Of a stretch of 29,350 nt of DNA, positions 1 to 7,610 are shown in pieces (the stretch's first letter is position 1; every line of letters begins with the position of its first letter). This DNA is from Motiliproteus sp036964625 (lineage in GTDB: Bacteria; Pseudomonadota; Gammaproteobacteria; Pseudomonadales; Balneatricaceae): positions 1 through 29,350 of the forward strand of contig JBALTG010000052.1 of the NCBI GenBank assembly GCA_036964625.1, written 5' to 3'. The position numbers and the translations under genes are program-made. Under the pieces are notes generated by a model. The model ran no database searches, had not been told where the DNA came from, and worked only from the letters and a program-made list of their open reading frames with translations.

Positions 1-79
1 TCTTCGCAAATGAACGACAAATCTGACTCAACATACAGCTCTCTCGCTACGCTCGCTATTCTCGGTCAGCCTCCTAGTA
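1..79. repeat. Degenerate end of the inverted-repeat element (partial)
   Basis: The left edge of the window resembles the right half of the two elements at 3320-3482 and 14804-15042. It shares a block around AAATCTGNCTCAA, the word CTCGCTACG and the end CAGCCTCCTAG, the last identical to the copy at 14804-15042. The rest is poorly conserved, so this is either a diverged third copy or one cut by the window edge. The stop codon of the ATP-NAD kinase-like gene (74-76) lies in this end sequence. Confidence 0.4.
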
Positions 80-1192
80 GTCCGCGATCGGATAGAGAAC
101 GGCATCATGGTAGCCAGTCACGACCCGTATTAACCCTGACCATTGACGATCCAGAGTGGGATCACCCGAATCGATCACCAACGGTCGCCCCTGGAGCTGC
201 TTTAGCTTGGTTTTAGTCGCCACCACCAATAGATTATCCCTGCCCGCACGCTGTAACAGCGCCACCGACAGCTGTTGGTTGCCACGCCCGATAATATGCC
301 CCTGGCCACCGATGACAGTCACCACAATCCGAAACGGTTGAGCGCCGATCTGCTCCAGCAGCTGCGTCGCACTCAGGTCCGAGCCCAGCAACTCGCCATC
401 CCGGACCAGATCCACCCCCAGCAGGGTATTGGCCAACCCCATCTGCTCCATCACCGCCTGCACCGTCGTCCCTGAACCCATGACGTAGCAGACTCCCGGC
501 TCCATCGTCTCAATCAGATCGGCAGCAATATCATCGAGTACTAAGGTTTCCACTTCTTTGCCGCCACTCTTGGTCTGCTGCACAAACCGCCCCTCTTCGG
601 GAACCAGCAACTCGCCGTAATATTGTGCCCTGACCCGCCCCTGCCGAAACACCTCCTCATCAATATCGCGAACCTCCTGCTCCCGCAGGCTGACCAGCTC
701 ACCACGAATCAGCATCGCCACGACCTCGCCTGCGGCGCGTGGGGTGATGGCATAGACGCCGGAATGGATCTTAACACCCGCCGGAATACCCAACACTGGC
801 ACCGACACCTGAGCACCGACGGCCGAATACAGGTCCCGCGCGGTGCCATCACCACCGGCGAACAAGATCAGATCCACACCGGCAGCAACCAGATCTGCAA
901 CCGCCCGCAGGGTATCCTCGGCGGTGGTATTACCGGTATCGATACAGCCCAGCACATGCGGCTTGAAACCCGCTGACAGCGCGACCTGCTCACCCATTTC
1001 CGCCGGATAGGTGTAGCATTCGAGATCTAATCCAACCAGCACCTCCAGCGCCTGGAGCGCTCGCTCTCCCGCTCGGGGTACTGCACCCAGCGCCAGCGCA
1101 TGCTGCACCGTAGCCGATCCATCACTGCCCTTCAGGGCAACACTACCGCCAACGCCAGCCAGCGGATTAACAATCAAACCCAACTTAAACAT
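74..1192 (-). CDS. ATP-NAD kinase family protein (COG3199 type)
   Basis: A 372-residue protein of the NAD kinase / diacylglycerol kinase-like fold. The N-terminus carries the nucleotide-binding start GLIVNPLAGVGG (residues 4-15), and the diagnostic GGDGT motif is at 113-117 (FAGGDGTARD), followed by an IPAGVKIHSG segment. These match the COG3199 'predicted polyphosphate- or ATP-dependent NAD kinase' group, a distant relative of the housekeeping NadK. By family it is expected to phosphorylate NAD or a related small molecule in the cytoplasm; the true substrate is not known from sequence. I chose the ATG at 1192 over an upstream start at 1261 because family similarity begins at MFKLGLIVNP and a GGGGGTG ribosome-binding site precedes it. 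It lies 28 nt downstream of the PilZ gene, probably in the same transcript. The stop codon is inside a repeat-like sequence at the window edge. Confidence 0.82.
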   Translation of the reverse strand: MFKLGLIVNPLAGVGGSVALKGSDGSATVQHALALGAVPRAGERALQALEVLVGLDLECYTYPAEMGEQVALSAGFKPHVLGCIDTGNTTAEDTLRAVADLVAAGVDLILFAGGDGTARDLYSAVGAQVSVPVLGIPAGVKIHSGVYAITPRAAGEVVAMLIRGELVSLREQEVRDIDEEVFRQGRVRAQYYGELLVPEEGRFVQQTKSGGKEVETLVLDDIAADLIETMEPGVCYVMGSGTTVQAVMEQMGLANTLLGVDLVRDGELLGSDLSATQLLEQIGAQPFRIVVTVIGGQGHIIGRGNQQLSVALLQRAGRDNLLVVATKTKLKQLQGRPLVIDSGDPTLDRQWSGLIRVVTGYHDAVLYPIADY

Positions 1193-1220
1193 CACCACCC
1201 CCTGCACCTGTGCATTCCGA

Positions 1221-1944
1221 TTAAAGCCCGATCTGCTCGCGCAGCATTTGCTGATACACAAATCCGGTCAGGATCAGCTGGGTCTCCTCATCCATGCCAA
1301 CCAACTCCAAGCCATGGACCATTCTAAACCCTTCACTGAAACCGTCTTCTACTTCTTCCAAGTTGCGGATCAGCCCCTCAACCAGTAGCACTTGATCGAC
1401 CTCGCCCACACGCACCCTGGCGGTTATATACAGACGATCACCGACCTCACCGAGTTGATCGCTGGCCTCTATCCGGGCTCCGTGCAGGCTGATGTCACAA
1501 CAGAGTGCCTGGCGCGGCCAGCCACTGCCGAAATGCCCGGAATCGGCCTCATCGACCGATACGATCAGCTGGCTGTTAACCCGCGGTGCCTTACGCACCA
1601 ACACCGCTTCCACTGCATCCGGATAATCCAGGAACAGCATCGGCACCGGCACCCTCTGCACTTTGAGCAGCTTTGTTTTGAAGGCGCAGGCGCGATTGAG
1701 AGCGATCAGACGCAGGGTGATCGAAGTGCCTTCTTTGATCGGTTTCTCTGCGCCATTAAGTATCGGCAGGGTCACCATCAGGCAGTGTTCAGAATAGGCG
1801 CCCAGATAACGCACCGAAAAGCGCCCTCGGGGCGATGCTGTTTCCAGCCGAATGCGCTCACCCACCGCCAATCTCAGGTCATCGAACCGCAGCTGCTCTT
1901 TCACCCCCGATAACGGCAGAGCAGAGACCTGCTGCGGCAACCGT

Positions 1945-1955
<11 letters not shown>
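1221..1955 (-). CDS. PilZ-domain protein, YcgR-like flagellar-brake type
   Basis: A 244-residue cytoplasmic protein with two domains. Residues about 30-110 (GERIRLE... RFSVRYLGAYSEHCLMVTLP) resemble the YcgR N-terminal domain. Residues about 118-235 form a PilZ domain with an intact c-di-GMP site: RKAPR (R121, R125, the RxxxR motif) and DISLHG (D154, S156, G159, the DxSxxG motif). Family members bind c-di-GMP and act on flagella, exopolysaccharide or gene expression; which target applies here cannot be read. The reading frame is open upstream to 2087, but that part crosses the GACCTT repeat and gives only LT and T runs. The ATG at 1955 has a GAGGAG ribosome-binding site located inside the end of pdxB. 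The gene overlaps pdxB by 11 nt, so translational coupling is likely. Confidence 0.85.
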
Positions 1956-3174
<1,219 letters not shown>

Positions 3175-3523
3175 CGTAGCCCCTCAGAAGACTAAAAAAA
3201 GACCCGCAGGGTAGCACGAAATGGCCCCTGATTGCCCCGTCTGCACGGGTCGGTTGCCCCGCGTTGCGTTGCAGTTTGCAGCGGATCGACAGATAGGTAT
3301 GATGGCCAGTCCATACTTGGCAGCCTGTCGGACTTAACACTGATCTACTGCGGGAAAGCCGACTTTGGCCATTTTTCACTCTGTTTTTCGTTAAATAGAA
3401 CCACTATTAGCCTCAAAAGAGTTCGAAATCTGTCTCAAATCGGTCTTCCCCTCGCTACGATCGGTCAAGTCCGACAGACTGCTACCCGTATGCACTGACC
3501 CGTGTTTAGACCAAGGATACGCT
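3175..3523. other. Divergent intergenic region pdxB/trpB
   Basis: This 349-bp gap separates divergently transcribed pdxB and the trpB-like gene. Nearly half is the inverted-repeat element at 3320-3482. No convincing protein-coding gene is present; the short frames across it are accidental. Promoters for both genes should lie here, but I cannot assign clear -35/-10 boxes. The trpB-like gene has an AAGGA ribosome-binding site directly upstream. Confidence 0.7.
3320..3482. repeat. Inverted-repeat element, copy A (MITE-like, 163 bp)
   Basis: The left end GCAGCCTGTCGGACTTAA (3320-3337) and right end TCAAGTCCGACAGACTGC (3465-3482) are inverted copies with 2 mismatches in 18. The interior shares long stretches with the element at 14804-15042: the block CTTAACACTGATCTACTGCGG, CGTTAAATAG, and the CTTCCCCTCGCTACGATCGG block near the right end. 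It encodes no protein. Size, inverted ends and dispersal fit a miniature inverted-repeat element or a related palindromic repeat; I see no clear target-site duplication. Confidence 0.8.
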
Positions 3524-4726
3524 ATGAGCCCATTCGATTTTGCCCCGATGCCGAACACCGAAGGTTTTTTCGGCAGCTACGGGGGCCAGGTAATCCCGCC
3601 ACATCTTAAAGAGGTCATGGACGATATCGGTCGCGCTTACCTCGAGATCAAAGACACCGACGATTATCGCAACGAGCTGATGGAGCTCTACAAGTATTAT
3701 GTCGGGCGCCCCAGCCCACTCTATTATGCCAAGCGTTTATCCGCCCATTGCGGTGGTGCCCAGATCTATCTTAAGCGCGAAGATCTGAACCATACCGGTG
3801 CACATAAAATCAACCACTGTCTCGGCGAAGCCCTGCTGGCCAAGCACATGGGCAAAACCAAAGTCCTGGCTGAAACCGGCGCCGGCCAGCACGGCGTCGC
3901 ATTGGCCACCGCCTGCGCCTTGGTCGGGCTTGAGTGCGAGATCCACATGGGTCAGGTCGATATCGAGAAAGAGCACCCCAATGTCACCAAGATGAAGATT
4001 CTGGGCTGCCGTGTAATTCCGGTCAGCCGCGGCACCGCGACCCTCAAGGACGCCGTCGACAGTGCTTTCGAGGAGTACCTGAAAGACCCGCATAATTTCT
4101 TCTATGCTATTGGCTCGGTCGTCGGCCCGCATCCGTTCCCGATGATGGTGCGCGACTTCCAGAGCATTATCGGCACTGAGGCCCGCGAGCAATTTTTGCA
4201 GCAAACGGGCCAACTACCCGACCATATCATTGCCTGTGTCGGTGGCGGCTCTAACGCCATAGGGCTGTTTACTGCATTCCTCAACGACCCGAGTGTCAAC
4301 ATCTACGGTATAGAACCCGCGGGCAAAGGCCTCGACACCCCCTATCATTCCGCGACATTGACCCTGGGAACCCCTGGCTCAATCCATGGCTTTAACTGCT
4401 ACCTACTCCAAGACGAGCAGGGTCAGCCACTGCCAGTGCATTCGATCGCATCGGGCCTGGACTACCCCGGCGTCGGCCCGCAGCACTGTTATCTGAAAGA
4501 TATTGACCGGGTTACGTACAGCTCAATCACCGATCAGGAGTGCCTCGATGCCTTTATGCTGCTTTCTAGGCGTGAGGGAATCATCCCTGCACTGGAGAGT
4601 GCACATGCAGTGGCCTATGCCATGAAATTGGCGGCAACCCTACCGCCCGAGCAAACGATTCTGGTCAACCTGTCCGGCCGGGGTGATAAAGACGCCGATT
4701 ACGTTGCCCAAAAGCTGGGACTGTAA
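3524..4726 (+). CDS. Tryptophan synthase beta chain-like protein (stand-alone TrpB paralogue)
   Basis: A 400-residue PLP enzyme of the TrpB family, which joins indole and L-serine to make tryptophan. All core residues are visible: the PLP lysine in HTGAHKINH (K95), the catalytic Glu in LAETGAGQHG (E117), the phosphate-binding GGGSNA (241-246) and the C-terminal SGRGDKD. The N-terminus (GFFGSYGGQVIPPHL) and the segment TPGSIHGFNCYLLQDEQGQ differ from usual TrpB, where one expects FGG.YVPE and an HG...YLLQ.. version. No trpA or trpF is adjacent. I infer a second, stand-alone TrpB-like enzyme that may recycle indole or use another nucleophile. A true TrpB paired with a distant trpA cannot be excluded. 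The ATG has an AAGGA ribosome-binding site. Confidence 0.88.
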   Translation: MSPFDFAPMPNTEGFFGSYGGQVIPPHLKEVMDDIGRAYLEIKDTDDYRNELMELYKYYVGRPSPLYYAKRLSAHCGGAQIYLKREDLNHTGAHKINHCLGEALLAKHMGKTKVLAETGAGQHGVALATACALVGLECEIHMGQVDIEKEHPNVTKMKILGCRVIPVSRGTATLKDAVDSAFEEYLKDPHNFFYAIGSVVGPHPFPMMVRDFQSIIGTEAREQFLQQTGQLPDHIIACVGGGSNAIGLFTAFLNDPSVNIYGIEPAGKGLDTPYHSATLTLGTPGSIHGFNCYLLQDEQGQPLPVHSIASGLDYPGVGPQHCYLKDIDRVTYSSITDQECLDAFMLLSRREGIIPALESAHAVAYAMKLAATLPPEQTILVNLSGRGDKDADYVAQKLGL

Positions 4727-4894
4727 CGGTTTATCAGCAGGTTCATTAGTAGAAACTGGCTCTGAACGCATCCCGATCAGGGCTATTAGAAAACCCTGGC
4801 GAGCACCTCGACGACAAGTCAGGCGGGACGTAGAAACCTAGCTTTACCCAAGGTACACGGGCTGCTAGCGCTGCAAACCTGACTGACCGCGAGG

Positions 4895-4926
4895 AGGACC
4901 GATAGTTCTGCTGATCTATCGGTCCT
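4895..4926. terminator. Perfect 11-bp stem-loop between convergent genes
   Basis: AGGACCGATAG (4895-4905) pairs perfectly with CTATCGGTCCT (4916-4926) around a 10-nt loop. It sits between the 3' end of the trpB-like gene and the 3' end of a small gene on the other strand, so a shared bidirectional terminator is the natural reading. Neither side has a long T-run, so it may instead be an mRNA 3' stabiliser or the end of a small RNA starting after 4727. The 4727-4894 stretch shows no RNA family I recognise. Confidence 0.5.
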
Positions 4927-4952
4927 TCGCCTTGTCCGTCTGGCCAATCCAA

Positions 4953-5162
4953 TCAGTATTGATGGTAACGACAGCGATACTGCTCCAGATCCTGAACCTG
5001 ATTCAAACCATCGATCGTTCGGTTCAGTTTCAGCGTATCCGCCCCCTCACTCTTCAATTGCTTAGCAATATCCAACAGGTGCTGCTTTTGCGCCTGTGGA
5101 TCACCAAACAGGCTCAGTATCAATTGGGCATCATGCTGCAACATTTCTGTCTGCGAGTTCAT
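4953..5162 (-). CDS. Small hypothetical protein (69 aa)
   Basis: The protein begins MNSQTEMLQHDAQLILSLFG and is mostly charged and helical, with no signal peptide or membrane segment. The ATG at 5162 is preceded by TAGGGGGGACGACG, a strong G-rich ribosome-binding site at good spacing; this is why I prefer it to an in-frame start at 5222. It is divergent from the secreted small protein at 5304 and convergent with the trpB-like gene, sharing the stem-loop at 4895-4926. I do not recognise the family; it is probably a soluble cytoplasmic protein. Confidence 0.6.
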   Translation of the reverse strand: MNSQTEMLQHDAQLILSLFGDPQAQKQHLLDIAKQLKSEGADTLKLNRTIDGLNQVQDLEQYRCRYHQY

Positions 5163-5303
5163 CGTCGTCCCCCCTAGAGGATTTTTACCCTGAGAAAAAT
5201 CTGCAGAATCAAGTATAGTCAAATATTCAAAAAATCCAGTCGGTTGATGTTACTATCATATTGAACCAGGTTTGAGTTAAGCTTAAAAGCAGGGAAATCA
5301 ACC

Positions 5304-5615
5304 ATGTACAGGAAATCATATCCACTCATCGTCCTGGCGGGCTGGCTGATCTCAGCCACCAGCCAAGCCCATTTTTTCTCTGAGGCCCATCAATGCAAAG
5401 GACCGTTCAAGCCGCTGGAATTTATCTCCGAGCTGGATAAACAGCAGTTTGAGCAAAAAGTAGAAAACTACCGCGCTTGCCTACAGCAATTTATCGATAA
5501 ACAAAACGCGGCGATGACCAAGCATCAAACTGCTGGGAAGAAAGCTGCGGACACCTGGAGCGAATACGCGCAGCGCGTACTCGATGCAAAAGCCGTGATC
5601 CAGACGACGCCTTAA
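5304..5615 (+). CDS. Small secreted hypothetical protein (103 aa)
   Basis: A typical Sec signal peptide (MYRKSYPLIVLAGWLISATS) ends in a likely cleavage site after SQA (residue 22). The mature part is about 81 residues, charged and probably helical, with two cysteines (C31 and C59) that could form a disulfide in the periplasm. An AGGGA ribosome-binding site precedes the ATG. The last 4 nt overlap the 3' end of the convergent glycosyltransferase gene. I recognise no family and cannot propose a function. Confidence 0.65.
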   Translation: MYRKSYPLIVLAGWLISATSQAHFFSEAHQCKGPFKPLEFISELDKQQFEQKVENYRACLQQFIDKQNAAMTKHQTAGKKAADTWSEYAQRVLDAKAVIQTTP

Positions 5616-6757
5616 TCGCGACCCGTATGCGTAACCCGGTTTATCAAGGCCTGATACCCGGGGCGCAATGCCGACCAAAAAAAACGCTTGACGCAGGGAG
5701 GCTCGGGTTTGTCGCGCGCGATCCGCTCGATCAGATCCACAGCGGCCTGCGCTTCCCGCAGCAAATCGCTAGCATGACTGGCATACAGGTACGCCTCTGG
5801 CACCAGCTCGGGGTACGCCAGTCGTCGCGGCAGTATCGGTACACAACCTGCAGCCACCGCCTCCAACACTGCCAGCCCCTGGAACTCATGAATGGATGTA
5901 GACAAAATCATCTGCGCAGAGCAGAGCCATTGCTGATACTCAGACCTCGACGCTACAAATCCAAACTGCACAATACGATGCGCAAACGCTTGCTTAATGC
6001 GTGCAAACGCGTCGGGGGCGTTGCGGAACTGTTCTCCCATAATGCAGATCCGGTAGTCTGTACCGCGGCGCTCCAGCTCAGCCATCACGGCCTCCAGCCG
6101 ATCCGGCCCTTTGTCATACTCCCATCGGGAAGCCCAAATAATTTTGACCGGTGCGCCACCCGCCGCAATCTGCCAGTCCGGGTCCGGCGCACAGCCAGGT
6201 TGCAGCGGCGCAACCACGGATGCGGCTAGATCGCACAACGGCACCGGTAACAGCTCGCAGCGGCTCTCAAGCAACGGTTCGATCGCGGCCGGACGATGAT
6301 CCGGGAGTTTCGCCAATAAGCGGTTGACCCCTGCCAAGAAACTATCGCGGTTAAACGCGGAGTTAAACAGCACCCGATCTGCGGCAAGCGCCGCATACAG
6401 ATTGACCATTTGCGCATCCACACTCGGGTGCTGCTGCCGGCTCTTGGGGTACTCAAACTGATTTTCGTGGAAGTAACACAGACTCGGCGTGCGTGCCAAG
6501 CCGGGAATGAGTCCCTTCAACGTCGCCAGATCCACCATCGACGTCGTAATCAATAGATCATATGGCTGCATCAGCAGCGCTGATTGCTCACTCAACCAGG
6601 AAAGCGGCGCGCCACGCACCCGCCAATTGAAGAAGCGCGGCGACAGGGATAAACACTGCCACTCATGCTCAGGAAAGGCTGCAACCAGCCCTTCACACCA
6701 ATATCGATGACTGGCCGCGTGATAACCGCTAAGCAATAGAATTCTCAATGACCTCAC
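5612..6757 (-). CDS. DUF3524 glycosyltransferase, tRNA-queuosine alpha-mannosyltransferase-like
   Basis: A 381-residue GT-B glycosyltransferase. The N-terminal DUF3524 domain is clear: LLLSGYHAASHRYWCEGL (residues 7-24), CYFHENQFEYP (94-104) and the VNLYAALAADRVLFNS block (118-133). The C-terminal half is a GT1/GT4-like donor domain with IIWASRWEYDKGPDRL (about 209-224) and a FQGLAVLEAVAAGCVPILP motif for nucleotide-sugar binding. The animal member, GTDC1/QTMAN, mannosylates queuosine in tRNA-Asp. Bacterial members are mostly unstudied, so the substrate here is inferred from family only. The gene stands alone on the minus strand, convergent with the small secreted protein and divergent from the DUF3135-like gene. 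No queuosine synthesis gene is in the window. Confidence 0.8.
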   Translation of the reverse strand: MRSLRILLLSGYHAASHRYWCEGLVAAFPEHEWQCLSLSPRFFNWRVRGAPLSWLSEQSALLMQPYDLLITTSMVDLATLKGLIPGLARTPSLCYFHENQFEYPKSRQQHPSVDAQMVNLYAALAADRVLFNSAFNRDSFLAGVNRLLAKLPDHRPAAIEPLLESRCELLPVPLCDLAASVVAPLQPGCAPDPDWQIAAGGAPVKIIWASRWEYDKGPDRLEAVMAELERRGTDYRICIMGEQFRNAPDAFARIKQAFAHRIVQFGFVASRSEYQQWLCSAQMILSTSIHEFQGLAVLEAVAAGCVPILPRRLAYPELVPEAYLYASHASDLLREAQAAVDLIERIARDKPEPPCVKRFFWSALRPGYQALINRVTHTGRD

Positions 6758-6932
6758 CCTATACGCACCTCATAACAAACCCAGCCCTTATTGTCTTTAA
6801 TCATTTATGGACATTTATAATTACCTAAAATAAATATTCAGAGCTACACTTCTTTAATGGACCGAATAGAGACCTTGCCTAAGGAACCTGCAAACGTAGC
6901 AACAACCTAACGTGCAACATGGGGGTTAATTT

Positions 6933-7310
6933 ATGCTGTCGCTCCCCGAATTTGAGCAACTCGTGACGCTGGCCAGGGATGATCCGGATGCCTTTGAGAG
7001 ATTCCGCCAATCGACTTGTCAGTCGTTTATCGCCACGGCTCCCCGCAACCATCAGCACCGCCTTACCGCGGTACAAAATCGTGTCGATATGGTGCTCAGC
7101 CGGGCGAAAACACCCTTAGCCGGGCTGATCAAGGTGTCCGGGATGATGCACGATAGCCTCTACCAACTCTCGTCCAAATGGCTAGAATTTGACCGGCAGT
7201 TAAAACACCCGTGCCCCCATGCCCCCCTCAAATCCGCCCGAGCTGCAGAGGTCATTAACCTGCAGGATTGGAAAGCGCAACAACACAAACACGCGGGTCC
7301 GCAGCACTGA
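6933..7310 (+). CDS. DUF3135-like protein (125 aa)
   Basis: The pattern LPEFEQLVTLARDDPDAFER, then AP..HQHRLTAVQNRVDMVLSRAKTPLAGLIKVSGMMHDSL, matches what I know of DUF3135, a short gammaproteobacterial family of unknown function. Residues 1-85 carry the similarity. The last 40 residues are variable and rich in Lys, Ala and His. No signal peptide or membrane helix is present, so it is probably a soluble cytoplasmic protein. A GGGGG ribosome-binding sequence lies 7-12 nt before the ATG. It is divergent from the glycosyltransferase gene. Confidence 0.72.
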   Translation: MLSLPEFEQLVTLARDDPDAFERFRQSTCQSFIATAPRNHQHRLTAVQNRVDMVLSRAKTPLAGLIKVSGMMHDSLYQLSSKWLEFDRQLKHPCPHAPLKSARAAEVINLQDWKAQQHKHAGPQH

Positions 7311-7610
7311 GCTACTGATATGGCCTCTCCACAACCTGCGATATTCGACCCAGCCAATACACGGCTCTATTAACCGGGGGGGCGCATCTATGCACCAACC
7401 TATTATCCCGCAGGATTACCCGTTACCAGGAAGTGGTTCCACTCATCCTGGGTTAAGCTAACAGGTGTGATACTTGCAGTACTCGCATGCCCGCTAATCT
7501 GATGATTCTTTTCATTGATTAATCCACTCTATACGTGTCTTATAATGTTGTTTTAAGAAGCGTCTATTCTACTCCAGCCACCTATTCAGCACAGGATTTC
7601 AGGAAAACCC
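7311..7610. other. Intergenic region upstream of the RND operon
   Basis: A 300-bp gap. A 23-codon frame (7390-7461, ending GSTHPGLS) follows a GGGGGGG run and could be translated, but its composition gives no further support. The right part is AT-richer and holds a perfect TATAAT at 7541. I see no repeats or RNA genes. Confidence 0.5.
7515..7546 (+). promoter_or_regulatory. Candidate sigma-70 promoter of the RND operon
   Basis: A consensus TATAAT is at 7541-7546. Possible -35 boxes are TTAATC at 7519 (16-nt spacer) or TTGATT at 7515 (20-nt spacer, too long for most promoters). The start codon is 65 nt downstream of the -10 box, leaving a normal leader. The -10 match is strong and the -35 is weak. 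Confidence 0.4.

Noticed and set aside
4746..4952. 68-codon frame on the minus strand after the trpB-like gene
   Set aside because: It crosses the stem-loop, has low-quality composition and no ribosome-binding site; treated as non-coding.
7219..7461. 80-codon frame overlapping the end of the DUF3135-like gene
   Set aside because: It lies mostly in another frame of that gene. Only the last 23 codons, after a G-run, might be translated, and support is weak.
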